A DNA stretch of 64,000 nucleotides from Bacteroidales bacterium (GCA_028687995.1 JAQTZA010000015.1:1-64000), one strand, 5' to 3'. Shown: positions 1 through 9,295, numbered from the stretch's first letter. Notes: generated by a model not told the origin, from the letters alone. A program made the numbers and translations.

Positions 1-149
1 AATAAAATGTCTGTTTTAAACGCTGTCAGAGCTAAGCTTGTTTATCGAATGTTTGCGGTAATCAGAAATAATAAATTTTATGAACAAAATTATCTCAATT
101 CTCTTGCGTAAACCATAAGAATACGGAGTATAATACATGACCGAGCTAA

Positions 150-758
150 TTAATCAATAAGAGTGTTTTGAAATACAGATAACGGATATCCAATTGAATC
201 TTTTTGATTCAAATAGAGTATAAAAGTCTCCGATTTATTTCCCTTATTGTTGTTTCTTTTGAGAATACCAAACTTATAGAAATCTTCATTGTTAATTAAA
301 ATGCTTTTTTCTTCGAAAAAAATCGTGTCGTTCCTTTTAATGAATGTTCCTTTAATATCAGTTAATCCAAAGCAAACGCTTCTGAATATAAAGTTATTAT
401 TCTCTTTCAATTTTAAAGTTGTTGTGCAATTAGCAACACCTTCTGAGCCCGCAATTATGAGATCCTTGCCTTGCAATTTGTCAAAATCAATTATGCCATT
501 TGGTTTTATGAAAATCAGAGTCATTGAAACCAAGGAAATTATTATGCTTATATTTTTTACTTTATCTGCGAATCGTTCTTTAAAAGCTAAAAAGACTAAT
601 CGAATAAGTTGAATTCCAACAAAAATATAAACAATAATTAAAGCAAAAAATACAGGAAATGCAAATAAGTTAAGCAATCCTTCCCAATAGTAGCTTGTGT
701 TCACTAACAATAGTAAAATAACAGCAAAAATGGATGATTTCTTCGGTTTAGATAACAT
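150..758 (-). CDS. Unknown small membrane protein
   Basis: I do not recognise this 202-residue protein. The N-terminal part is very hydrophobic, with three likely membrane segments at about residues 9-25, 30-60 (possibly two passes) and 71-86. The remaining 115 or so residues look soluble and beta-rich, with two cysteines (in VANCTT and RSVCFG) that could pair if the domain is outside the cytoplasm. It lies 23 bp downstream of the OPT transporter on the same strand and could be co-transcribed. Its base composition is much more AT-rich than that neighbour, so it may have a different history. No function is proposed. Confidence 0.6.
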   Translation of the reverse strand: MLSKPKKSSIFAVILLLLVNTSYYWEGLLNLFAFPVFFALIIVYIFVGIQLIRLVFLAFKERFADKVKNISIIISLVSMTLIFIKPNGIIDFDKLQGKDLIIAGSEGVANCTTTLKLKENNNFIFRSVCFGLTDIKGTFIKRNDTIFFEEKSILINNEDFYKFGILKRNNNKGNKSETFILYLNQKDSIGYPLSVFQNTLID

Positions 759-781
759 AAGTTTTTGTTTGATTTAATATC

Positions 782-2770
782 TTACTTCTTCATCGTCGCC
801 TTCACCAAATACAAAATCAACAGCAGGTAAGCCGCTAATGAAGCCCATTCAGACATTGGGTTGTTTACCCACGCTTCGTTGAGGAAGTTGTAGCCACCAA
901 AACGGATGGAAGCACTCACTACGCCCATCAGCGCACCACCAGCAATAAAGCCCGATGCAAGGAGTGTTCCCTTTTCGATGCGCGCTTGGTTCACCTCGGC
1001 ATCTTTGCTGCGGCTACCCACATACCAATTGATGATGCCACCCACCACAAGCGGTGTGTTTAGTTCGAGAGGAATAAACATTCCCAGTGCAAAAGCAAGT
1101 GCAGGAATCTTGAATTTGGCGAGTATCAAAGCCAACACTGCACCAATGCCGTAGAAAATCCACGGAGCACCTGCGCCCGACATCAGCGGTTCGATAACGG
1201 CTGCCATCGCGTTGGCTTGCGGTGCAGCGAGTTGTCCACTGGTGAAGCCGTAGGTTTTGTTCAGAATCAGAATTACGCCACCCACCGTAGCGGCAGAGAC
1301 GAGCGTACCGAGGAATTTCCACGTCTGCTGTTTTGCAGGAGTAGAGCCAAGCCAGTAGCCAATTTTGAGGTCGGTGATAAATCCGCCCGCCATCGAGAGT
1401 GCGGTGCAGACCACTCCGCCGATAATCAGCGCGGCCGTCATGCCCGATGTGCCGGTAAGTCCGACTGCTACCATCACTACTGACGAAAGAATGAGCGTCA
1501 TGAGCGTCATCCCCGAAACAGGATTGGTGCCGACAATCGCAATCGCATTGGCTGCCACCGTAGTAAACAGAAACGCAATGATGGTGACAACGACCAAACC
1601 AACCACGGCGTGCAGCAAATTGTGCACCACGCCAAAGTAGAAAAAGATAAATATCGCAATCAGTGTGGCGATGCTACCTATGGCAATGATTTTCATCGGA
1701 AGGTCGCGTTGCGTGCGAACGACGTCGGCATCTACCACTTTGCCTTTCGAGCTAAACTCTTTCGAAGCTAATCCAATCGCACTTTTGATGATGCCCCACG
1801 AACGAATGATGCCGATAATCCCTGCCATGGCGATGCCACCGATGCCGATGTGGCGAGCATATCCACGGAAGATTTGTTCAGGTGAAAGAGTGTTCATCAT
1901 TGCCGTCATGGTCGGATTGCCATAAGTCAGCACTTGATCGCCAAAGATGAGCGAAAAGAGCGGCACAATCACCATCCAGACGAGCATCGATCCTGCGGCA
2001 ATGATGGCAGAATATCGCAATCCGATGATGTAACCCAATCCCAATACGGCGGAGCCAGTATTTATTTTAAAAACCACTTTCGCTTTGTCGGCTACCATTG
2101 CTCCAGCTTCGATCATGCGCGTGGTGACGTTTTCGTTCCACCAACCAAAGGTGGCGACAATGAAATCGTACAATCCGCCAATGATGCCGGCATAAATCAG
2201 CGGTTTGGCATGGCTGCCGCCTTTTTCACCCGAAATGAGCACCTGCGTGGTGGCGGTGGCTTCGGGGAATGGAAATTGCCCGTGCATATCGGAGACAAAA
2301 TATTTACGGAAAGGAATCAGAAACAGGATGCCGAGAATCCCACCCAACAGCGAACTGAGGAACACCTCCATAAAGCTGACGGTGAGGTCGGGATATTTGG
2401 CTTGCAGAATGTAGAGCGCAGGAAGCGTGAAGATGGCACCTGCCACAATCACACCCGAACTCGCACCAATCGACTGAATGATGACGTTTTCGCCCAGCGC
2501 GTTTTTTCGTTTAAAACCAGAGGAGAGCCCGACGGCAATAATGGCAATCGGTATGGCGGCTTCGAACACTTGACCGACCTTCAAACCTAAATAAGCGGCT
2601 GCGGCAGAAAACAGCACCGCCATCAATATTCCCCACAATACCGACCAGAGCGTGACCTCGCGATACTGCTTTTTGGGTGACATCAACGGCTCGTAAGTTT
2701 CGCCTTTTTCTAACTCTCTAAATGCGTTTTCGGGAAGCCCCGTGATGGGCTCTTCGTGCTTGTTTTCCAT
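782..2770 (-). CDS. OPT-family oligopeptide transporter
   Basis: This 662-residue inner-membrane protein has about 15 or more hydrophobic segments along its whole length. A short soluble N-terminus contains the stretch ELEKGETYEPLMSP, followed by a first helix region with AAAAYLGLKVGQVFEAAIPI, which is typical of prokaryotic OPT proteins. The family imports oligopeptides or metal chelates using the proton gradient; the substrate cannot be read from sequence. Its length fits the bacterial OPT branch. The gene is visibly more GC-rich than most of the window. The start chosen is the ATG giving MENKHEEPI. A nested inverted repeat lies just upstream. Confidence 0.9.
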   Translation of the reverse strand: MENKHEEPITGLPENAFRELEKGETYEPLMSPKKQYREVTLWSVLWGILMAVLFSAAAAYLGLKVGQVFEAAIPIAIIAVGLSSGFKRKNALGENVIIQSIGASSGVIVAGAIFTLPALYILQAKYPDLTVSFMEVFLSSLLGGILGILFLIPFRKYFVSDMHGQFPFPEATATTQVLISGEKGGSHAKPLIYAGIIGGLYDFIVATFGWWNENVTTRMIEAGAMVADKAKVVFKINTGSAVLGLGYIIGLRYSAIIAAGSMLVWMVIVPLFSLIFGDQVLTYGNPTMTAMMNTLSPEQIFRGYARHIGIGGIAMAGIIGIIRSWGIIKSAIGLASKEFSSKGKVVDADVVRTQRDLPMKIIAIGSIATLIAIFIFFYFGVVHNLLHAVVGLVVVTIIAFLFTTVAANAIAIVGTNPVSGMTLMTLILSSVVMVAVGLTGTSGMTAALIIGGVVCTALSMAGGFITDLKIGYWLGSTPAKQQTWKFLGTLVSAATVGGVILILNKTYGFTSGQLAAPQANAMAAVIEPLMSGAGAPWIFYGIGAVLALILAKFKIPALAFALGMFIPLELNTPLVVGGIINWYVGSRSKDAEVNQARIEKGTLLASGFIAGGALMGVVSASIRFGGYNFLNEAWVNNPMSEWASLAAYLLLILYLVKATMKK

Positions 2771-2789
2771 ACTATCTCGTTTAATTTAA

Positions 2790-3020
2790 CCGCAGAGTGC
2801 GCAAAGATTACGCAGAGACCGCGAAGTTTTATTTTTAAATGTATTTTACCGCTAAGAACGCAAAGAATTCGCAAAGGGCGCAAAGTTATAATTCATAAGA
2901 AAAACTTCAACACTAAGCCACAAAGAACACGGAGGCTCACTAAGAAAAAAGACAAAAAGAATCTATGTGCTCTATGTGTCTATGTGGTGAAAATATTTGC
3001 GTTCTTTGCGGTTAGCTTTT
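2790..3020. repeat. Nested inverted repeat of ACCGC-AG-CGCAAAG type
   Basis: The gap between the OPT gene and lipA is filled by a structured repeat. Two copies of a unit built from ACCGCnnAGnnCGCAAAG plus further CGCAAAG-like words lie at about 2792-2830 and 2848-2888. A second unit with CACTAAGCCACAAAGAACACGG follows at about 2914-2935. The inverse of the second unit (CTATGTGTCTATGTGGTG, 2972-2989) and of the first (TTTGCGTTCTTTGCGGTTA, 2997-3015) then close the element, so the arms are nested A-A-B-B'-A'. The transcript could fold into a long imperfect hairpin. Repeats of this look are common between genes in Bacteroidota; their function is not known to me. Confidence 0.75.
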
Positions 3021-3076
3021 ATTCTGACAAAAATATTAAAAAAACGCAACACAGCGGCTCTTATTTCTGAAAGAAG

Positions 3077-3084
3077 TATCTTTG
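3077..3084 (+). promoter_or_regulatory. -7 promoter box of lipA
   Basis: TATCTTTG matches the Bacteroidota -7 consensus TAnnTTTG and lies 27 bp before the lipA ATG. I see no clear -33 TTG at the right spacing, so only the -7 box is called. Confidence 0.5.
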
Positions 3085-3111
3085 CTCGCTAATAATTAAG
3101 CAATAAGCGAA

Positions 3112-3951
3112 ATGGAGCGAGTGAAAAAGCCGGAATGGTTGAAAATACGATTGGGAGGAGACGAAGGTTTTAAGCGAACGAAAGCCATTTTGGAATCGAA
3201 CGGCATGCACACGATTTGCTCAAGCGGTCGTTGTCCGAACCTTGGTGAATGCTGGAGTGCAGGCACGGCTACGTTTATGATTGGCGGCGACATCTGTACC
3301 CGTTCGTGCAAGTTTTGCAACACGAAAACAGGCAAACCGATGCTACTTGACGCAGACGAACCAAACAGAGTGGCTGATTCTGTCCAAAAGATGAATCTGA
3401 AGTACGTGGTCATCACCTCAGTCGATCGCGACGACCTAAATGATATGGGGGCAAGCCATTGGGCGGAAACGCTGAATGCCATTCGCAAGCAAAATCCACT
3501 CACTACGATTGAAGTGTTAATTCCCGATTTTCAGGGAAATACAGACTTGCTCGATGTAGTGTTATCCGCTTCACCCGAAGTAGTGGGTCACAATATGGAG
3601 ACTGTGCGCCGATTGACTCCGCAAGTGCGCAGTGCGGCAAAATACGATGTGTCGCTGTCGGTGCTGAAACATATTGCGGACAAAGGCTTCGAAGCCAAAA
3701 CGGGTTTAATGCTCGGATTGGGCGAAACGGAAGAGGAACTGCTCGAAACGCTGAACGATATTTACCAAATGGGTTGCAAACGCCTCACTATGGGGCAATA
3801 CCTGCAACCGACGCGCAAACATCTGCCTGTGGTGGCATACATTCATCCCGATAAATTTGCGTTTTATAAACAAAAAGCACTCGAAATCGGTTTTGTACAC
3901 GTGGAAAGTGGTCCGTTGGTAAGGTCATCATATCATGCGAGCAATCAATAG
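3112..3951 (+). CDS. lipA: Lipoyl synthase (radical SAM)
   Basis: LipA inserts two sulfur atoms into octanoyl groups on lipoyl-domain proteins. The 279-residue length fits. The auxiliary cluster cysteines are C36, C41 and C47 (CSSGRCPNLGEC), the radical SAM cysteines are C62, C66 and C69 (CTRSCKFC), and the C-terminal RSSYHA holds the serine ligand of the auxiliary cluster. The start at 3112 gives MERVKKPEWL, a normal LipA N-terminus. It is monocistronic here, convergent with the gene ending at 3977; no lipB is in the window, so octanoyl transfer must be encoded elsewhere. Confidence 0.97.
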   Translation: MERVKKPEWLKIRLGGDEGFKRTKAILESNGMHTICSSGRCPNLGECWSAGTATFMIGGDICTRSCKFCNTKTGKPMLLDADEPNRVADSVQKMNLKYVVITSVDRDDLNDMGASHWAETLNAIRKQNPLTTIEVLIPDFQGNTDLLDVVLSASPEVVGHNMETVRRLTPQVRSAAKYDVSLSVLKHIADKGFEAKTGLMLGLGETEEELLETLNDIYQMGCKRLTMGQYLQPTRKHLPVVAYIHPDKFAFYKQKALEIGFVHVESGPLVRSSYHASNQ

Positions 3952-3976
3952 GGATTGAGGGGGTGAGGGAATGACG

Positions 3977-5098
3977 TTAATTGGGTGAGTCTCTTAAATC
4001 GGGTCTTCTTTTTTGCATTATTGCTCGAACGCAGTTGCAATCGTCGTCTTTGCACGCTTCCAATTCTGCCTTTTCGTTCATCCACGATTCTATTTTTGCA
4101 TTTAGCAAAAACATATTTTGGTTCTCTTTCAGCAAATCTTTGTTGTGGTCATTAATCTCATTTTGAATATAGACCAATGCCAAGGCATCAATCAGTTTAG
4201 GCCCATCATCCACTGCTTTTTTCAGCCATTTGGCAGGTGATTTGTCCACAGCAGCCTTCACTGCTGGTATAGCATCAATGACTTTGCTCGTTTTGTTGAG
4301 TCCAGCCACGAAATAGTTGCAGAAATTGACTAAATTACTTTCGCTGTTCTCTCCTGACGAATCTTCGCTGTCGATAATTTGAACTTTCTCCGAGCTCTCA
4401 TAACTTGGTTGTTCGTTCAGACTTTCGAGCTTTTCGTTTACAATATCTTTAAAATAGGAGCCAAGTTGATCTTTAATTATTTTCATCCGCTCGTTTTTCC
4501 AGTTTTCGAAGTCTGTTTTGGCATTAGCAAGCGATTTCTCTTGTTGCGAAACGATATTTTGTCGGTTATTCAGCAGATTATTCAGTGCAATTAACCGGTT
4601 TTGTTTATACTCAAAAGCCGCCTTGCATTTCTCTTCTGTATCTTTCTTCGAATCTACCTCTTTTAGCTCAGTAATATCTACTTTGGCTGAATAAGGCTCT
4701 TTCAGACCCGAAAGATCAACCGTTTGCGGATCTTCCACTTTTCTAACCCGCTGATTGGTGCTCTTCAGCGCGGCATCCATCGGGTCGTATTGCGGCTCTT
4801 CTCTCTTGTACTCAGGTGCTTTCGGTGTAGCATCTTTCGAAGAACCAGAGACCGCATTCATTAATGTGTTGAGGTTGCCTAAACTATTGTTATTGCTACT
4901 TTTTGACGGGGAAGTTGAGGGTGTTGAAGATTTATGAGCAGCAATATATGCCGGACATTTCGTGTTTTTGTGCGCAGATAAAGGAGCATTGCACGGCACT
5001 CGGCAAAGCGAACATTCGCAGTTGCTTTGAGCATCGATAGTATTGCAAATGAAGAATAAAAATATCGACGCAGTGAAAAGTTTAATAACTCTTTCCAT
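3977..5098 (-). CDS. Secreted Cys-rich coiled-coil protein, unknown
   Basis: I do not recognise this 373-residue protein. It has a clear signal peptide (hydrophobic residues 8-22, probable cleavage after IDAQ). The mature N-terminus is cysteine-rich (SNCECSLCRVPCN and a further Cys at KCPAY). A Ser/Pro/Asn-rich linker follows, then a long Lys/Glu-rich helical region around residues 150-230 that is probably coiled coil (QNRLIALNNLLNNRQNIVSQ), and a second cysteine group near the end (CKDDDCNC). It lies 29 bp downstream of a TPR-protein gene on the same strand, so the two probably form an operon and may act together in the envelope. Function is unknown. Confidence 0.7.
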   Translation of the reverse strand: MERVIKLFTASIFLFFICNTIDAQSNCECSLCRVPCNAPLSAHKNTKCPAYIAAHKSSTPSTSPSKSSNNNSLGNLNTLMNAVSGSSKDATPKAPEYKREEPQYDPMDAALKSTNQRVRKVEDPQTVDLSGLKEPYSAKVDITELKEVDSKKDTEEKCKAAFEYKQNRLIALNNLLNNRQNIVSQQEKSLANAKTDFENWKNERMKIIKDQLGSYFKDIVNEKLESLNEQPSYESSEKVQIIDSEDSSGENSESNLVNFCNYFVAGLNKTSKVIDAIPAVKAAVDKSPAKWLKKAVDDGPKLIDALALVYIQNEINDHNKDLLKENQNMFLLNAKIESWMNEKAELEACKDDDCNCVRAIMQKRRPDLRDSPN

Positions 5099-5127
5099 AA
5101 GTCTTATTTGTCGTAATGGGTTGCTTG

Positions 5128-6567
5128 TTAGAATGTTATTCCAACCGATGCAAATGAATAATTAAGTTTTAAATTCCCTAAGTTATCCTTATCACCCATA
5201 ATCATGAATTTTGTTGTGCCAGCGTTACTTTGATAATTCAGAAGCAGCCTTTTGTATCTAAAATTAATACCGTATCCTTGCATAAACACAAATTTAAAGT
5301 CGCCGGGTATTATTTGTCCCGTGAAATCAAACAGCATCGACGGACGTAAGTTGTAGTAAACTGAAAAGTTTGTTTTATAAGCAGGAAAGATTGAAATGGC
5401 GGGTCCAATATTGAAACTGATATTTGTTAATACATTAGCGTCCTTGTGTCCAATAAGCTCATTTTTTTTTCCTAGAATAACATCAATCTCGTCGCTCAAA
5501 TACATTCCCAGTTTAACGGGTGTATTTTTGCTCGAAAAATGGATAATTGTGCTCATAAAGCCCAAAGACATGCCTGATTCTAGTCCCAACTCATTCATTT
5601 CTGACCCTGAACTCATAAGCATCCCGAATTTCAATCCAAAGGCATCTTTCAAATAGTATTGAGATAAACTTTCAGCCTTCTTCTCTTCTGCAGTTGGCTC
5701 TGGAATTGGGTAATTTGATTCGTTTTTATTAAACGAAATAGGTGTAATTTCATCTCTAATAATTTTACTTCCTTTTCCATCATTTCTTTTTTCGATGGTC
5801 TGCATGGTTCCAACCATCGAATCGCCGACAATTTTCAGTTTGAAAATATAGGAAGAGAGGATTTGAAAGCCTTCGGTTGCCGTTGCATTCAACAATCCAT
5901 GCATTAGGGGATTTAGTACAGATGCATTGCTCGATTGAGATGAAAGAATGTCAACCATGCTGTGTTCTGCATCGTTGTTGTTTGCAGCTGTTACTTTATC
6001 ATTTGTGTATGCAAACGCAAATGCCTTTTCATTAAAAGGAATGGTTACCGTTTGATAGGTGAAATCCTTTTTGTATAACAGGCTTTTGGGAATTACCGTT
6101 ATTCTTAACTCGTCGTTGATTAAGCGGAAGTCAAAAGCCCATAAAGGGAGACCGGTCTTTTTAACAAACATATTAGAGCGCCAAATTCCATTCAGATTAT
6201 CTAATTGTTTGGTTGTTTTTACTTTATCTTCCAACTTAAATTCGAGTGCGTAGGTTTTGCTCATCACCTCATCCTTGTCGGTAGCATCGGGCGTTAGTTC
6301 TACATATTTTCTGTAATTTGCAATTGCCGCAGAATATGCCTCGGGGGTGCCAATTTTCTCTTGCACAGAGGCTAAGTTGTAATACAAATTGCCATTCTGA
6401 GGTTCAATCTTGATGGCTTCGGAATACTCGATGACTGCCTCTTGGAGTTTGCCCATTTTAAAGGCTGTTTCGGCTCTTACTAAATGTCTTTTAAAATCAT
6501 CCGTCTGGCTAAAGCCTTTCAACGAAATAAATAGTAAGCATAAAAAAATTACATTTATCCTTTTCAT
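5128..6567 (-). CDS. Secreted TPR-repeat protein, unknown function
   Basis: I chose the internal ATG at 6567, not an in-frame upstream ATG at 6612, because it gives a good signal peptide (MKRINVIFLCLLFISLKGFSQ). The mature protein of about 460 residues starts with TPR-like helices at about residues 25-110 (ETAFKMGKLQEAVIEYSEAI and LYYNLASVQEKIG), which normally mediate protein contacts. The C-terminal half is Gly-, Ser- and aromatic-rich with alternating patterns, ending in NYSFASVGITF, resembling a small outer-membrane barrel. It appears to be in an operon with the Cys-rich gene downstream. The exact role is unknown. Confidence 0.7.
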   Translation of the reverse strand: MKRINVIFLCLLFISLKGFSQTDDFKRHLVRAETAFKMGKLQEAVIEYSEAIKIEPQNGNLYYNLASVQEKIGTPEAYSAAIANYRKYVELTPDATDKDEVMSKTYALEFKLEDKVKTTKQLDNLNGIWRSNMFVKKTGLPLWAFDFRLINDELRITVIPKSLLYKKDFTYQTVTIPFNEKAFAFAYTNDKVTAANNNDAEHSMVDILSSQSSNASVLNPLMHGLLNATATEGFQILSSYIFKLKIVGDSMVGTMQTIEKRNDGKGSKIIRDEITPISFNKNESNYPIPEPTAEEKKAESLSQYYLKDAFGLKFGMLMSSGSEMNELGLESGMSLGFMSTIIHFSSKNTPVKLGMYLSDEIDVILGKKNELIGHKDANVLTNISFNIGPAISIFPAYKTNFSVYYNLRPSMLFDFTGQIIPGDFKFVFMQGYGINFRYKRLLLNYQSNAGTTKFMIMGDKDNLGNLKLNYSFASVGITF

Positions 6568-6994
6568 ACTACAATTGTCAGAGTTTATCGTGCTGACACC
6601 GCACTTTTGCAATATTCAATTGTTGAATATCTTGATGAGGAGAATAATATTATTTATAATCTATATAAATTGCGATTAAAATGTATTTATGGCGGTTCAA
6701 AAAAGATGAGAATCTTGTGCGAATATAAACAATATTTCTTAAAAATAATGCATAGTTTAACGGTTTTTTGTCATTTGTGCCTTTGAAATCGCCTTATTTG
6801 TGTTAATAAATTAAAAATATAAAAATGATGTTTTATTGATATTTTCAAGTAATATTTCAGTTTTTTTGGAAGCGGTTTTACTTGTTAAGTTGTGAAATAA
6901 TTTAAGGATTTGTTCTTGATTCTTAAAAAAGTTACAATTCAATAATATTTCTTATTGAATGAGGTATCTTTGTCTACATTTTAAATAAAAATAT
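6568..6994. other. Intergenic gap with inverted repeat and miaB -7 box
   Basis: This AT-rich 427-bp gap lies between divergent genes. It holds a perfect inverted repeat at 6612-6630 (ATATTCAA-TTG-TTGAATAT), about 45 bp upstream of the TPR gene start, which could be an operator or a leader hairpin. It also holds a -7 box TATCTTTG at 6965-6972, 22 bp before the miaB ATG. I see no gene in it. Confidence 0.5.
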
Positions 6995-8371
6995 ATGGAT
7001 AATTCAACATCGGGAACGGACTTTAAATCCGCCACTGACCAAGGAACAAAGAAACTGTTCATCGAAACGTATGGCTGCCAAATGAACGTGGCAGACAGCG
7101 AAGTAGTGGCTTCCATTATGGAAATGGATGGCTACAGCATGACCGAATCGATTAACGATGCGGATGCGATTTTTGTAAATACCTGCTCTATTCGCGACAA
7201 CGCCGAGCAGAAAGTGGTGCAACGGCTACACTATTTCAATACGTTGCGCAAGTCGAAAAAGAACCTCGTCGTAGGCGTGTTGGGCTGTATGGCCGAGCGG
7301 GTGAAAGACGAACTCATCACCGATCACAAGGTCGATTTGGTGGTTGGTCCCGATGCTTATCTCGATTTGCCCAACATGATTGGAGCAGTGGAAAATGGCA
7401 ACAAAGCCATCAACGTGAAACTCTCGACCGACGAGACATACCGCGAGATAATCCCTTCCCGCATCGGCGGAAACCGCATTTCGGGCTTTATCTCGATTAT
7501 GCGTGGTTGCGATAAGTTTTGCTCTTACTGCATTGTGCCGTTCACCCGCGGACGTGAGCGCAGCCGCGACCCAGAAAGCATCTTGAACGAGTTGAAAGAC
7601 CTTCGTGCCAAAAACTACAAAGAGGTGACGCTGCTAGGTCAGAATGTAAACTCGTACCGTTTCCACAAAGGAGCGGACGATATGGTGGATTTCTCAAAAT
7701 TGCTCAGTCTGGTGGCAGAAGCTGCACCCGATATGCGCATCCGTTTCTCTACTTCGCATCCGCAGGATATGAACGACGAAACGCTGGAGACCATTGCTGC
7801 TTATCCAAACCTCTGTAATTATATTCACCTGCCGGTTCAGTCTGGAAGTAGCCGCATCCTGAAGTTGATGAACCGCACCTACACCCGCGAGTGGTACCTC
7901 GACCGCATCGCAGCCATCAAACGTATTATCCCCGATTGTGGTATCACGACCGATGTATTCTCAGGCTTTCACTCCGAAACGGAAGAAGATCACCAAATGA
8001 CGCTTTCGCTTATGCGTGAAGTAGGTTTCGATATGTCGTTTATGTTTAAATATTCGGAGCGTCCGGGCACTTTTGCAGCTAAAAAACTCAAAGATGACAT
8101 TCCCGAAGAGGTGAAAATCCGCCGTTTGGAGGAGATTATCAAGGTTCAAAACGAACTTTCGGTGATTAGCAACAAACGCGACATTGGCAAGACGTTTGAA
8201 GTGTTGGTAGAAGGTTTCTCAAAACGTTCGCGCGAGCAACTGTTCGGTCGCACAGACCAAAACAAAGTGGTGGTGTTCGATAAAAAGAACTACCGAATTG
8301 GACAACTTGTGAAGGTCAAAATCCGTGAAGCAAGTTCTGCTACATTAATTGGTGATTCAGTAGAAGAATAA
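6995..8371 (+). CDS. miaB: tRNA methylthiotransferase MiaB
   Basis: MiaB is a radical SAM enzyme that converts i6A37 to ms2i6A37 in tRNAs reading UNN codons. The 458-residue protein has all three parts: an N-terminal methylthiotransferase domain with cluster cysteines in ETYGCQMN (C28), NTCSIRDN and VLGCMAER; the radical SAM loop CDKFCSYC followed by IVPFTRGRERSR; and a C-terminal TRAM domain from about residue 385. IVPFTRGRERSR and the absence of extra domains favour MiaB over RimO or MtaB. It is transcribed alone from a -7 box 22 bp upstream and ends at a strong terminator. Confidence 0.97.
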   Translation: MDNSTSGTDFKSATDQGTKKLFIETYGCQMNVADSEVVASIMEMDGYSMTESINDADAIFVNTCSIRDNAEQKVVQRLHYFNTLRKSKKNLVVGVLGCMAERVKDELITDHKVDLVVGPDAYLDLPNMIGAVENGNKAINVKLSTDETYREIIPSRIGGNRISGFISIMRGCDKFCSYCIVPFTRGRERSRDPESILNELKDLRAKNYKEVTLLGQNVNSYRFHKGADDMVDFSKLLSLVAEAAPDMRIRFSTSHPQDMNDETLETIAAYPNLCNYIHLPVQSGSSRILKLMNRTYTREWYLDRIAAIKRIIPDCGITTDVFSGFHSETEEDHQMTLSLMREVGFDMSFMFKYSERPGTFAAKKLKDDIPEEVKIRRLEEIIKVQNELSVISNKRDIGKTFEVLVEGFSKRSREQLFGRTDQNKVVVFDKKNYRIGQLVKVKIREASSATLIGDSVEE

Positions 8372-8392
8372 TCCGCCGAAATAATCCAAAGA

Positions 8393-8431
8393 AAAGGTGC
8401 AACTCAGGTTTTGAGAATTGCACCTTTTTTA
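8393..8431 (+). terminator. Intrinsic terminator of miaB
   Basis: GGTGCAA pairs with TTGCACC around a short loop and is followed by six T residues, 20-60 bp after the miaB stop codon. Confidence 0.85.
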
Positions 8432-8481
8432 TGTCAAATAAATAGGCTTACAACATCGAAATGAACAATTTATTTGAAATG

Positions 8482-8510
8482 AAAAATGCCCCGAATTTCT
8501 CCGGAGCATT
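8482..8510 (-). terminator. Intrinsic terminator of the rubrerythrin gene
   Basis: On the minus strand AATGCTCCG pairs with CGGGGCATT over nine positions (one G-U) around an eight-base loop, followed by TTTTTC. It lies 37-65 bp after the rubrerythrin stop, back to back with the miaB terminator. Confidence 0.75.
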
Positions 8511-8546
8511 CAACAACTCAAAATCAACAAAAATGTGTGTGACTAA

Positions 8547-9257
8547 TTATAGGCTTGTAATCTTGATAAATTTTTCAGAACTGGTCATTGAAATTCCACA
8601 ACGTTTTGGCGCAGATCCATCGTACGTATTTCCGCAAGTCGGACAGATATAGAATACCTTTGCTAATGATTTAACGGTGTTATTTTCGATTGCTGCTAAA
8701 GCCTTTTCGTATAGTGGTTTGTGCTTTTGCTCAGTTTTGTAAGCGTAATTTAAACTTACTAACGAAAGTTGGTTGCCAGCAATGTTTGCATTTTTCAAGA
8801 AATCAGGATACATAGTGCTAATTTCATAACCTTCGCCTTTGATAGCGTCTGCTAAATTCTCTTTGGTAGAATTTACAGTAAATTCAGGTTTAATCTCTGG
8901 CACTGTTTGTCCATCGCCTTCTAGTACTGCTTTGTGATTGTTTGCGTGAATTTTTTCTGAAGTAGAAGCTGCTTTAAATAGTAAAGCAATTTCGTGATAA
9001 CCTTCGCTTTCAGCCTTTTTACTGTATTCAGCATACTTAGCACTAGCAGTCGTTTCGCCTTTGAAAGCATCCTGCATATTTTGGTAGTTGAGAGCTTTTG
9101 CTGCTGTGGCATCGACCGCTACGCTGTCAGAAGTGCCACCTTCTGCTACTTCTTCACTTGGTTTTTGCATTTCAGCATTCGGTTTGTTATTACATGATTG
9201 AAATCCTGTAGCTGAAATTGCTACGAACAAGGCGATTGCAAGATTTGATTTTTTCAT
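8547..9257 (-). CDS. Lipoprotein rubrerythrin with altered rubredoxin site
   Basis: Rubrerythrins reduce hydrogen peroxide at a diiron centre. This 236-residue protein has a lipoprotein signal with lipobox FQSC (C22), so it should be anchored on the outer face of a membrane rather than in the cytoplasm, where most rubrerythrins sit. The four-helix diiron domain covers about residues 55-195 and shows typical FKGETTASAKY and SEKIHANNH motifs. The C-terminal rubredoxin-like knuckle has CPTC followed by PKRCGISM, so the usual fourth Cys is Ser (codon at 8589-8591). An operator-like direct repeat upstream links it to the neighbouring two-component system. Confidence 0.88.
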   Translation of the reverse strand: MKKSNLAIALFVAISATGFQSCNNKPNAEMQKPSEEVAEGGTSDSVAVDATAAKALNYQNMQDAFKGETTASAKYAEYSKKAESEGYHEIALLFKAASTSEKIHANNHKAVLEGDGQTVPEIKPEFTVNSTKENLADAIKGEGYEISTMYPDFLKNANIAGNQLSLVSLNYAYKTEQKHKPLYEKALAAIENNTVKSLAKVFYICPTCGNTYDGSAPKRCGISMTSSEKFIKITSL

Positions 9258-9287
9258 TTTATCTTTGTTTTAGTGTGATTTATAGAA

Positions 9288-9295
9288 CAAAGATA
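9288..9295 (-). promoter_or_regulatory. -7 box of the rubrerythrin gene
   Basis: Read on the minus strand this is TATCTTTG, a perfect TAnnTTTG box, 30 bp before the start codon. There is no convincing -33 element, which would suit an activator-dependent promoter. Confidence 0.6.

Noticed and set aside
1934..2590. A 218-codon frame on the plus strand
   Set aside because: It is antisense to the conserved OPT transporter gene, which explains the open frame through its base composition.
2790..3020. Possible CRISPR array
   Set aside because: Units are of unequal length, in both orientations, with no spacers and no cas genes.
2756..3070. A 104-codon plus-strand reading frame between the OPT gene and lipA
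   Set aside because: It runs through the inverted repeat; its peptide (with LCALCV) is just the translated repeat, a known kind of false gene.
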